Source of the DNA: Coriobacteriales bacterium | GTDB lineage: Bacteria; Actinomycetota; Coriobacteriia; Coriobacteriales; CADBOM01 | Direction: 5' to 3' | Assembly (NCBI GenBank): GCA_017515355.1 | Contig: JAFWGD010000003.1 | Location: 1-5,751, forward strand | Length of the DNA: 5,751 bases | In this document: in pieces, positions 1 through 5,751 of the stretch | Position numbering within the stretch: position 1 is the stretch's first letter | Layout of the letters: each line of letters begins with the position of its first letter | Program-made: the position numbers and the translations under genes | The notes under the pieces: model-generated | Told to the model about the DNA's origin: nothing | Database searches by the model: none | What the model saw: the letters and a program-made list of their open reading frames with translations, nothing else

Positions 1-471
1 GAGCATAACCGTGTTGAGTACCTTGGCCGAACCGCACTTCTCGCAAGCGCTCTGCGCATCGACGCGCAGATACCTGGCGAACGCTCCCTCGCCCTGCAGC
101 CTTGTCAGCTCCGCGTCGACTCCCGCGAACGAGTAGCCCATCCCGCTGCCAGAGGCGGTCGTCGGGACGATGCAGATGTTCGAAGCCGCAACGATGCCCT
201 CCGTCGAGAGCAGATGGAGCGCTCGCAGCGCCTCGCCGGGCTCGAAGCCCAGCAGCAGGTCCGCACCCTGCTCATAGACCATCGCCGACGAGATCTCCTC
301 TCCTGCATCTCCGATGCGCAAGTGGCTCAGCACGCTGCCGCCGCGCTGCGCCATGCCGATCGTCTCGGAGGTGCGCACGTCATAGCCCGCATCGAGCGCC
401 GTCTTCGCCAGGATCTTGGAAGCCAGAAGGATGCCCTGCCCGCCAACGCCGGCCAAAACTATCTGCCTCAT
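1..471 (-). CDS. iorB: Indolepyruvate:ferredoxin oxidoreductase beta subunit (IorB), 3' end outside window
   Basis: Reading the minus strand from the ATG at 471-469 gives 157 codons with no stop before the window edge, so the C-terminus is missing. Family members are usually about 190-210 residues, so perhaps 35-50 residues lie beyond position 1. The N-terminus MRQIVLAGVGGQGILLASK carries the GxGGQG signature of the gamma-type domain of 2-oxoacid:acceptor oxidoreductases. SETIGMAQRGGSVLSHLRIG (residues 35-54) and GFEPGEALRAL (75-85) are typical IorB segments. The protein pairs with IorA, which carries thiamine diphosphate and the Fe-S clusters, to oxidise aryl-pyruvates to aryl-acetyl-CoA in the cytoplasm. 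The start is firm: AGGAGGT at 482-476, inside the last codons of iorA, lies four bases upstream, and the iorA stop directly abuts the ATG, implying translational coupling. The naming rests on motifs and on iorA next door. Confidence 0.93.
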   Translation of the reverse strand, partial: MRQIVLAGVGGQGILLASKILAKTALDAGYDVRTSETIGMAQRGGSVLSHLRIGDAGEEISSAMVYEQGADLLLGFEPGEALRALHLLSTEGIVAASNICIVPTTASGSGMGYSFAGVDAELTRLQGEGAFARYLRVDAQSACEKCGSAKVLNTVML

Positions 472-2343
472 CTAGACCTCCTCAATCGAAATCGCGCCCA
501 CAGGGCAGATCTGCGCGCACAGCGAGCAACCGTAGCACAGCGATTCGTCGATCATCGCCTTATCGCCGGGCTTGAAGAGCCCCGGGCAGCCCAACTCGCG
601 GATGCACTTGCCGCAGCCGATGCACCTCTGAGCATCGATGCGTGCCATCCTGTTCGAGCGCGCCTTCGCGGCACATGGCGACTTGAAGATGATTGCCGCG
701 GTCGATGGCGCCTCCACGATCTCGTTGACCGCTGCACACGCGGCATCGAAGTCGTTCGGATCGACCGTGAGCACAGGGGTCACGCCAATGGCCTCGAGAA
801 CCTTCTCGATCGAAACCGGCGTAGGTTCGCGCGACGGATCGCCACTCATACGCACACCAGTGCCCGGATGCGGCTGATGGCCGGTCATCGCAGTGGTCGA
901 GTTGTCCAAGACGATGATCTTGATCTCGTTGCCGTTGTAGATGCTGTTGACCACCCCGGTGATTCCCGAGGCGAAGAAGGTCGAGTCTCCGATGAACGCG
1001 AAGCAGGTCGCATCGGGCTCGACGATCTTCATTCCCTGCGCGATGGTGATATCGGCACCCATGCACAGGCAGGTATCTACCATGTCGAGCGGCTGCGCGT
1101 TGCCGAGCGTGTAGCACCCGATGTCGCCGCAGAAGAACGCCTTCCTTCCCTGCATCGCCTTCTTCACCGCGTAGAAAGAGCCGCGATGGGGGCAACCCGC
1201 GCAGAGAACCGGCGGCCTTGTGGGAAGCTCGAATCCGTCGCTGGAGGCCTCGCGCTTGGCAGCCATCCTCTTGACGCCGATCCCGAGCCTGGAGAGATAA
1301 CTCGCAAGCTCGCTGGCAACCGCATCGACGGAGCTCTCCCCCGCCGCGCGCACGAAGCCATCGTGCTTGCCGTGCACGTCAACGCCGATGTGCCTCTTGC
1401 CGCAGACCGCGATGAGCGCGTCCTCGATCACTCCGTCGAGCTCCTCGAAGCAGATGACGTTGTCGACGCCCTCGAGGAAACGCGCGCCGAGATCGTCCGG
1501 GAATGGGAAAGGCGTGGCGATCTTGAGCAGCGAGACCGAGACCGCCTCGCCCAGCTCGATGAACTTGGAGATCTCCCCCAGCACCTCGCGCACGTACGTA
1601 TAGCTCACGCCACCGCACGCGATTCCGATGCGCCAAGTGGGATCGTCGCCGCCGATGACGAGCTCCTCGATCGCGTTGAGCCTGTAGCTCGAGAAGCGCT
1701 CCGCGATGATCGGCAACCTCTCATTGATCTCGCAATGCGCCTGGTAGGCGCGCCTCGGGAACTCGATCCACTTCGGGCTGCGCTCGAACCCCGCTATCTC
1801 GCGCTCCTCGCGCGAGTCGGAGATGTCGACCACCGCGCCGCCGTGGCTTACGCGCGTCGTCGTACGCAGGATCACCGGCGTGGAGAACTCCTCGGAGATA
1901 GCGAAAGCGTCGGAGACCATCTCGTAGGCCTCTTGGGGGCTTATCGGGTCGAATACCGGCACCTTGGAGAAGCTGGCGAACCTGCGGGTGTCCTGCTCGG
2001 TCTGACTCGAGATCGGACCCGGGTCGTCTGCGACCAGCACAACGAGGCCACCGCCGACTCCGATGTACGCCGAGCACATAAAGGGGTCGGATGCCACGTT
2101 GAGCCCGACCTGCTTCATAGTCACCATCGCGCGCGCCCCGCAGTAGGAAGCGCCCGCGGCGATCTCCATGGCGGCCTTCTCGTTCGTCGACCATTCCACA
2201 TGGATGTCGCCCGGGTTGTTCTTCGCTATCGTCTCGAGAACCTCTGTCGAAGGGGTCCCCGGATAGCCGCTCACAACGTTGACTCCGGCAGCGATGGCGC
2301 CGAACGCGATCGCCTCGTTGCCCATTGATAGCCTCTTCACCAT
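472..2343 (-). CDS. iorA: Indolepyruvate:ferredoxin oxidoreductase alpha subunit (IorA)
   Basis: This 623-residue protein has the usual full IorA length. In order: an N-terminal pyrimidine-binding domain with SGYPGTPSTEVLE (residues 25-37); a middle domain; CAGCPHRG (381-388) opening the thiamine-diphosphate domain; GDIGCYTLG (406-414); GDSTFFASGITG (452-463) as the diphosphate/Mg loop; and NSTTAMTGHQPHPGTG (481-496). The C-terminal ferredoxin domain has two 4Fe-4S motifs: Cys574, 577, 580 and 586, then Cys603, 606, 609 and 613, each followed by Pro. From family knowledge, it oxidatively decarboxylates indolepyruvate and other aryl-pyruvates with CoA, giving aryl-acetyl-CoA, CO2 and reduced ferredoxin. 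The reaction is reversible. The ATG at 2343 is supported by AGGAG at 2352-2348, four bases upstream. Its TAG directly abuts the iorB ATG. It is divergent from paaK across a 187-base control region. Preference for tryptophan-, phenylalanine- or tyrosine-derived substrates cannot be told from sequence. Confidence 0.96.
   Translation of the reverse strand: MVKRLSMGNEAIAFGAIAAGVNVVSGYPGTPSTEVLETIAKNNPGDIHVEWSTNEKAAMEIAAGASYCGARAMVTMKQVGLNVASDPFMCSAYIGVGGGLVVLVADDPGPISSQTEQDTRRFASFSKVPVFDPISPQEAYEMVSDAFAISEEFSTPVILRTTTRVSHGGAVVDISDSREEREIAGFERSPKWIEFPRRAYQAHCEINERLPIIAERFSSYRLNAIEELVIGGDDPTWRIGIACGGVSYTYVREVLGEISKFIELGEAVSVSLLKIATPFPFPDDLGARFLEGVDNVICFEELDGVIEDALIAVCGKRHIGVDVHGKHDGFVRAAGESSVDAVASELASYLSRLGIGVKRMAAKREASSDGFELPTRPPVLCAGCPHRGSFYAVKKAMQGRKAFFCGDIGCYTLGNAQPLDMVDTCLCMGADITIAQGMKIVEPDATCFAFIGDSTFFASGITGVVNSIYNGNEIKIIVLDNSTTAMTGHQPHPGTGVRMSGDPSREPTPVSIEKVLEAIGVTPVLTVDPNDFDAACAAVNEIVEAPSTAAIIFKSPCAAKARSNRMARIDAQRCIGCGKCIRELGCPGLFKPGDKAMIDESLCYGCSLCAQICPVGAISIEEV
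476..482 (-). promoter_or_regulatory. iorB ribosome binding site inside the iorA 3' end
   Basis: The minus strand reads AGGAGGT, then CTAG, then the iorB ATG. The site is built from the Glu-Glu-Val codons that end iorA. It is near-perfect anti-16S complementarity at normal spacing. It fixes the iorB start and, with the abutting stop and start codons, suggests coupled translation giving equal subunit amounts. Confidence 0.85.
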
Positions 2344-2347
2344 TTCT

Positions 2348-2352
2348 CTCCT
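2348..2352 (-). promoter_or_regulatory. iorA ribosome binding site
   Basis: The minus strand reads TTAGGAGAGAAATG. The AGGAG core sits four bases before the chosen ATG at 2343. It supports that start over the in-frame ATG six codons later (MGNEAI), which lacks a comparable site. Confidence 0.75.
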
Positions 2353-2362
2353 AAGATGCCCG

Positions 2363-2390
2363 CTGAACAGCGCGAATATCCATCTATGAT
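2363..2390 (+). promoter_or_regulatory. Putative paaK promoter
   Basis: TATGAT at 2385-2390 is a good -10 hexamer. Sixteen bases upstream, CTGAAC at 2363-2368 is only a weak -35 match (three of six to TTGACA). Transcription would start near 2397, leaving a leader of about 134 bases before the paaK ATG. Other -10-like hexamers nearby (TATGCT at 2402-2407, GCTATA at 2405-2410) are alternatives. Confidence 0.4.
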
Positions 2391-2400
2391 TCCATCATAG
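2384..2400. promoter_or_regulatory. Perfect 7-3-7 inverted repeat, candidate operator for the divergent iorA and paaK promoters
   Basis: CTATGAT-TCC-ATCATAG is an exact inverted repeat with 7-base arms and a 3-base spacer. It lies in the only AT-rich stretch between the two divergent genes. It overlaps a second perfect palindrome, CATAGCTATG (2396-2405), and a 5-3-5 dyad ATAGC-TAT-GCTAT (2397-2409). Each arm of the main dyad contains TATGAT, one base from the TATAAT consensus, on opposite strands. A dimeric repressor bound here would cover both putative -10 elements. No regulator gene lies in the window. The repeat is seen directly; the operator role is inferred. Confidence 0.5.
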
Positions 2401-2422
2401 CTATGCTATAGGGAAATCGCAG
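2394..2422 (-). promoter_or_regulatory. Putative iorAB promoter
   Basis: On the minus strand TATGAT occupies 2399-2394. CTGCGA at 2422-2417 is a weak -35 candidate with a 17-base spacer. The start would be near 2387, giving a leader of about 44 bases that ends in the AGGAG of iorA. The -10 is the opposite arm of the dyad used by the putative paaK promoter. Confidence 0.4.
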
Positions 2423-2530
2423 AGCGCGCCGCCCGAACGCGCGCGCCATCTGCGGCCAATGCAAACGATACCCGAGAAGGAGGGAAGCGGGAAGCCGGCA
2501 AGAGTCCGCAAACAAGGCAACCGCGAGAAC

Positions 2531-3760
2531 ATGAAGGAAGAGACTTTCAGCCAGATCAAGACGATGCTCTCCACCATCAAGGAGAGGAGCCCCTTCTACA
2601 GCAAGAAGTTCGAAGGGATTGACATGGGGGACGTGAAGACCGAAGAGGACTTCCGCAATCTCCCGTTCACGACCAAGGACGACCTCAGGGAGGCCTATCC
2701 GCTGGGACTGGCGGCAGTGCCGGATGAGAAGATCGTGCGCATCCACTCCTCCTCGGGCACCACGGGCACGCCTGTCATCATCCCCTACACCGCCAAGGAC
2801 GTCGCCGACTGGGCCATCCAGTTCAAGCGCTGCTACGAGATGGCGGGCTTCACCCCCAAGGATCGCATCCACGTCACCCCGGGCTACGGCCTGTGGACCG
2901 CGGGAATCGGCTTCCAGCTCGGTGCCGAGCTGCTCGGCGCGATGGTCATCCCGATGGGCCCGGGCAACACCGAGAAGCAGCTCCGCATGATGATCGACAT
3001 GGAGTCCACCGTGCTGTGCGCCACCTCCTCCTACGCGCTGCTGCTGGCCGAAGCCATCGCCGAGAAGGGCATCGGCGACCAGATCAAGCTCCGCAAGGGC
3101 GTCATCGGCAGCGAGCGCTGGGGCGAGAAGATGCGCAACAGGATCGCCAACGAGCTCGGTGTCGAGCTCTACGACATATACGGCCTCACCGAGGTCTACG
3201 GCCCCGGCATCGGCATCAACTGCCAGCACAACCACGAGATGCACTACTGGGACGACTACGTGTACTTCGAGATCGTCGACCCCAAGACAGGCGAGAACCT
3301 GCCCGACGGCACCTTCGGCGAGCTCGTCATCACCACGCTGCAGAAGGAAGGCGCCCCGCTCATCCGCTTCAGGACGCACGATCTCACGCGCATCGTCCCC
3401 GGCGAGTGCCCCTGCGGCTCCAAGTTCCCGCGCATCGACACGCTAATCGGCCGCACCGACGACATGATCAAGGTCAAGGGCGTCAACATCTTCCCCGCCC
3501 ACGTCGAGGAGGTCCTCGCGCTCATCGGCGATGCAAGCAGCGAGTACCAGGTGATGATCGACCACCTCAACGGACGCGACATCATGACCGTCTTCTTCGA
3601 GACCCCGGTCAGCAAGGATGACTACAAGGTCGTCGAGGAGCAGGTGACCGAGGTGTTCAAGAACCGCATCGGCATCAAGATCGAGGCGAAGGCGGTCCAG
3701 ATGGGCGACCTCCCGCGCAGCGAGAAGAAGAGCAACCACATCTTCGACAACAGGTACTAG
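2531..3760 (+). CDS. paaK: Phenylacetate-CoA ligase family protein (AMP-forming aryl-acid:CoA ligase)
   Basis: The 409-residue product is slightly short of the usual 430 or so for PaaK. Adenylate-forming-enzyme motifs appear in order: SSSGTTGTP (residues 73-81, ATP loop), DIYGLTE (215-221), GRTDDMIKVKG (307-317, hinge) and LPRSEKKSNHIFDNR (394-408), which holds the Lys399/Lys400 pair at the usual catalytic-lysine position. Cys231 with nearby His233/235/238, and Cys293/Cys295, resemble the metal-binding Cys/His set of PaaK-type ligases. It activates phenylacetate or related aryl-acetates with ATP and CoA in the cytoplasm, meeting IorAB at aryl-acetyl-CoA. I chose the ATG at 2531 because MKEETFSQIKTML starts the conserved helix before PFYSKKF. 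The open frame extends to an ATG at 2459, but those 24 extra residues are charged and unlike the family. Neither start has a strong ribosome site. Third positions are very strongly G or C, which may reflect high expression. Substrate is uncertain; benzoate-type ligases are close relatives. Confidence 0.9.
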   Translation: MKEETFSQIKTMLSTIKERSPFYSKKFEGIDMGDVKTEEDFRNLPFTTKDDLREAYPLGLAAVPDEKIVRIHSSSGTTGTPVIIPYTAKDVADWAIQFKRCYEMAGFTPKDRIHVTPGYGLWTAGIGFQLGAELLGAMVIPMGPGNTEKQLRMMIDMESTVLCATSSYALLLAEAIAEKGIGDQIKLRKGVIGSERWGEKMRNRIANELGVELYDIYGLTEVYGPGIGINCQHNHEMHYWDDYVYFEIVDPKTGENLPDGTFGELVITTLQKEGAPLIRFRTHDLTRIVPGECPCGSKFPRIDTLIGRTDDMIKVKGVNIFPAHVEEVLALIGDASSEYQVMIDHLNGRDIMTVFFETPVSKDDYKVVEEQVTEVFKNRIGIKIEAKAVQMGDLPRSEKKSNHIFDNRY

Positions 3761-3786
3761 GCGAACAATTAGGCTTCACGAAAGCG

Positions 3787-3819
3787 ACGGGCGGGTCTAG
3801 ATTTCGACCCGCCCGTTTT
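3787..3819 (+). terminator. Rho-independent terminator after paaK
   Basis: An 11-base-pair perfect stem (3787-3797 with 3806-3816), rich in G-C, closes an 8-base loop TAGATTTC and is followed by a T run at 3816-3819 in the plus direction. It begins 26 bases after the paaK stop. Read from the minus strand the same hairpin is followed by GTCGCTTTCG, a poor T tract, so it may work only weakly for the convergent transporter gene. Confidence 0.88.
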
Positions 3820-3927
3820 CATTGCGCAATAGGGCAAGGAGCACGCTTGTCTCGCACGATCGCGGTGCGATTATTCGCCATGGATCCGCTGCGAATTCCA
3901 CAGCCTTGGTGGACAGACGAATCGCAG
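3820..3927. other. Non-coding convergent gap with small inverted repeats
   Basis: No credible gene is seen here. The gap holds a 10-base palindrome ATTGCGCAAT (3821-3830), a 6-base stem TCGCAC/GTGCGA with a 7-base loop (3852-3870), and a nested dyad whose outer arms are CTGCGA (3889-3894) and TCGCAG (3922-3927) and inner arms TCCAC/GTGGA (3897-3901, 3909-3913). The nested dyad ends directly at the transporter stop codon. None is followed by a T run on the minus strand, so they are not classic terminators. They could stabilise the 3' end of the transporter mRNA. Confidence 0.4.
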
Positions 3928-5121
3928 CTAGGCGTTCTCGCCCTTCAAAGGCCGCTTGGCCTTGCGGCCATGCGTGAAGTAGTAGGCGAATATCGCGAGG
4001 AAGCAGATTCCAGCGCCGGAATAGAGCATCGCCTGGTATCCGAACCCACCTACGATGAATCCCATGAGGAACGGCGAGAGCGCCGACGCTCCATCGCAGA
4101 TGAAGAAGTAGGTTCCTATCGCCTGAGTGGTCTGCTCCGGCCTGACATTCTTGATGACCACCGCCTGGCCGATCGAGAGGGAGATTCCGAAGCCCGCAGC
4201 GTTGAACAGGCCGCTGAGGACCAGCAGGAACGGGCCATGGGCGTTTGCGATCATGATGAACGCGATGATCTGCATGCAGATCGACGGGTAGACGATCACG
4301 TTCTCGCCGTGTCGATCCATCACACGCCCGAAGATCGGGCGGAAGATGAGGTTGCCCGTCGCGAACATGAGGAAGGTGAAAGGCGCGAAGAACTCGAGGC
4401 CGAGCTCGATCGCGTAGCTGTTGAGGAACGAGTTGATCGCCATATACGCAAACGCCATCAGGAACATGAATGTCGTGGTGAGCGCAGCCTTCGGGAGGAA
4501 GAAGCTGCGCAGCGTGAAGCCCTGCGCCTTTGCCTGCGCGGCGAGCTCGGGATCGCGCTTGCCGGAGCTGATGAACAGCACCGCGAGGAACGAGGCGCCC
4601 GTGATGATGCTGGCCACGATGAACAGCGCAGTGAAGCTGACCTCGTTGCCGATGAAGATTCCCAGCATCGGGCCGACGCCAGTGCCGATCGAGGTCGATA
4701 GCATGTAGATGCCAGTGCCCTCCCCCATGCGATCCTTCGGGAAGCTCGAAAGGACGAGCGAGGGAAGGATCGTCGCGCCCACGCCGAAGACAACTCCATG
4801 CAGGACGCGCACGACGAGCAGCAGGGCGTAGGAATACGAGGTGAGGAGATAGAGCAGGTGGAAGACGAACATCGCGCCAAGCGAGATGACCGCGGTGTTC
4901 TTCTCTCCGATGATGTTTGCGTACCGCCCGACAACCACCCTGCCGAGCAAGCCTCCCACCATGAAGATCGAGGCAGCGAGGCCGGCGAGGCTGTCGGAGC
5001 ACGCGAACGAGACCACCGCATAGCGCGCCATGACCGTAATCGTCAGCAGATAGGCGCTTACGGTGACAAGATTGGCAAAGAAGAGCAGGCAGAAGTTCTT
5101 GTTTAGTATGAGCTCCTTCAC
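3928..5121 (-). CDS. Major Facilitator Superfamily (MFS) transporter
   Basis: The 397-residue protein is almost wholly hydrophobic, with about twelve predicted helices in two six-helix halves (roughly residues 9-185 and 212-383) joined by a charged loop around 186-210 ([16 protein letters not shown]). MFS loop 2-3 signatures appear in both halves: [16 protein letters not shown] (60-75) and [10 protein letters not shown] (265-274). [11 protein letters not shown] (105-115) fits helix 4. The tail [13 protein letters not shown] is basic and cytoplasmic. It should be a proton-coupled symporter or antiporter in the inner membrane. Substrate cannot be named; drug efflux, sugar or organic-acid transport all fit. 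Translation starts at GTG (5121-5119), with GAGAGGG at 5138-5132 ten bases upstream, a rather long spacing. The gene follows rho by 21 bases on the same strand and is convergent with paaK, so it is probably transcribed with rho. Confidence 0.88.
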   Translation of the reverse strand: MKELILNKNFCLLFFANLVTVSAYLLTITVMARYAVVSFACSDSLAGLAASIFMVGGLLGRVVVGRYANIIGEKNTAVISLGAMFVFHLLYLLTSYSYALLLVVRVLHGVVFGVGATILPSLVLSSFPKDRMGEGTGIYMLSTSIGTGVGPMLGIFIGNEVSFTALFIVASIITGASFLAVLFISSGKRDPELAAQAKAQGFTLRSFFLPKAALTTTFMFLMAFAYMAINSFLNSYAIELGLEFFAPFTFLMFATGNLIFRPIFGRVMDRHGENVIVYPSICMQIIAFIMIANAHGPFLLVLSGLFNAAGFGISLSIGQAVVIKNVRPEQTTQAIGTYFFICDGASALSPFLMGFIVGGFGYQAMLYSGAGICFLAIFAYYFTHGRKAKRPLKGENA

Positions 5122-5131
5122 CTTTGGATTG

Positions 5132-5138
5132 CCCTCTC
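5132..5138 (-). promoter_or_regulatory. Ribosome binding site supporting the GTG start of the transporter
   Basis: The minus strand reads GAGAGGG, ten bases, then GTG. It lies just past the rho TAA (5145-5143). No ATG exists near the start of this frame. A second purine motif, AAGGAG, forms codons 2-3 of the gene but has no start codon at a useful distance behind it, so the GTG is preferred. Confidence 0.5.
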
Positions 5139-5142
5139 GCCT

Positions 5143-5751
5143 TTACAGATCGATTCCGGTGTTGCTGCGCTGGGCCTTCTTGGCGGACCTGATCAGGAAC
5201 TCCTTGTTGTCCTTGGTCGCCTTGAGGCTCTTGATGAGCATCTCCATCGCGCGCTCGGTGTTGTTGAGGTTGGCCAGAACGCGCCTGACGCCCCAAACGA
5301 GAGGTGCGATTTGCTCGTCCATGAGCAGCTCCTCCTTGCGGGTGCCCGACGAAACCGGGTCGATTGCAGGGAAGATGCGCCTGTCAGCGAGATCGCGGTC
5401 AAGTTTGAGCTCCATGTTGCCGGTTCCCTTGAACTCTTCGAAGATGACCTCGTCCATCTTGGAACCGGTGTCGATGAGCGCGCTGGCGAGAATCGTCAGC
5501 GAGCCACCGTGCTCGATGTTGCGCGCAGCACCGAGGAAGCGCTTGGGCGGGTAGAGCGCGGTGGAGTCGACTCCACCGGAGAGGACGCGACCGGAGGCGG
5601 GCTGGCCGAGGTTGTAGGCGCGGGCGAGCCTAGTGATCGAGTCGAGCAGGATCACGACGTCCTTGCCCACCTCGACGAGGCGCTTGGCGCGCTCGATGAC
5701 GAGCTCGGCGACGGCAATGTGGTTCTCGCACGGCATGTCGAACGTGGAGGA
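5143..5751 (-). CDS. rho: Transcription termination factor Rho, C-terminal part (5' end outside window)
   Basis: The frame is open from the right edge to the TAA at 5145-5143, giving 202 residues, about the last half of a typical Rho of 420 or more. It begins [20 protein letters not shown], matching the segment after the Walker A loop. [17 protein letters not shown] (in-window residues 31-47) is the Walker B region. [20 protein letters not shown] (57-76) is the RNA-contacting Q-loop. [15 protein letters not shown] (105-119) is the R-loop. SGTRKEELL (135-143) carries the conserved Arg thought to act as arginine finger. Rho is a hexameric RNA-dependent ATPase that ends transcription of untranslated RNA. 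The N-terminal RNA-binding domain, the Walker A loop and the promoter are not in the window. The next gene downstream is the MFS transporter rather than rpmE or prfA, which often follow rho. Confidence 0.97.
   Translation of the reverse strand, partial: SSTFDMPCENHIAVAELVIERAKRLVEVGKDVVILLDSITRLARAYNLGQPASGRVLSGGVDSTALYPPKRFLGAARNIEHGGSLTILASALIDTGSKMDEVIFEEFKGTGNMELKLDRDLADRRIFPAIDPVSSGTRKEELLMDEQIAPLVWGVRRVLANLNNTERAMEMLIKSLKATKDNKEFLIRSAKKAQRSNTGIDL

Noticed and set aside
214..2328. A 704-codon open frame on the plus strand, antisense to iorA
   Set aside because: It is the mirror of a GC-rich gene: its sequence is rich in Arg, Asp, Glu and His with no recognisable domain, while the opposite strand encodes a full, motif-complete IorA.
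2423..2446. Alternating GC run that could form a hairpin between iorA and paaK
   Set aside because: The pairing is many-way ambiguous in a GC-rich genome and has no T run. Kept only as a note in the paaK leader finding.
2459..2530. N-terminal extension of PaaK from the ATG at 2459
   Set aside because: The 24 added residues are charged and unlike the family, and no ribosome site precedes that ATG. The ATG at 2531 matches the usual N-terminal helix, though the evidence is not decisive.
2384..3379. A 331-codon minus-strand open frame opposite paaK
   Set aside because: Low-complexity composition, no family signature, and it runs through the dyad region. The plus strand encodes a complete ligase.
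3847..4701. A 284-codon plus-strand open frame opposite the transporter
   Set aside because: Arg/Glu/Asp-rich shadow of hydrophobic codons on the other strand, with no motif.
3797..5296. A 499-codon minus-strand open frame overlapping the transporter and the rho end
   Set aside because: Rich in Arg, His, Gly and Pro with no motif, and it crosses two real genes and the terminator in another frame.

Overview
The window looks like a chromosomal segment from a GC-rich anaerobic bacterium. By eye, G or C dominates third codon positions. It encodes a ferredoxin-dependent 2-oxoacid oxidoreductase with two 4Fe-4S motifs. Gene content and base composition would fit a gut-type Actinomycetota such as Coriobacteriia, but no marker settles the lineage, so this is an inference only.

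Layout, left to right. Positions 1-2343, minus strand: an iorA-iorB operon for indolepyruvate:ferredoxin oxidoreductase. iorA is complete. iorB abuts it with no gap and runs off the left edge. Positions 2344-2530: a divergent control region with a perfect 17-base dyad, each arm of which is a TATGAT -10-like hexamer, one per strand. Positions 2531-3760, plus strand: a phenylacetate-CoA ligase family gene (paaK), followed by a strong rho-independent terminator at 3787-3819. Positions 3820-3927 hold no gene, only small inverted repeats. Positions 3928-5121, minus strand: a 12-helix Major Facilitator Superfamily transporter with a GTG start. Positions 5143-5751, minus strand: the C-terminal half of transcription termination factor Rho, 21 bases upstream of the transporter gene, so the two are probably read on one transcript.

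How the genes work together. IorAB interconverts aryl-pyruvates (indolepyruvate, phenylpyruvate, 4-hydroxyphenylpyruvate) with aryl-acetyl-CoA plus CO2 and reduced ferredoxin. The PaaK-type ligase interconverts aryl-acetates with aryl-acetyl-CoA using ATP. Together they link aromatic amino acids to aryl-acetates. The module could run oxidatively (amino acid fermentation) or reductively (aryl-acetate salvage into aromatic amino acids). Sequence alone does not give the direction. The transporter is convergent with paaK; any link to this pathway is speculation.

I see no mobile element, CRISPR array, tRNA or rRNA. I do not see a clearly undescribed multi-gene system. The most unusual signal is the shared dyad/promoter between iorA and paaK.
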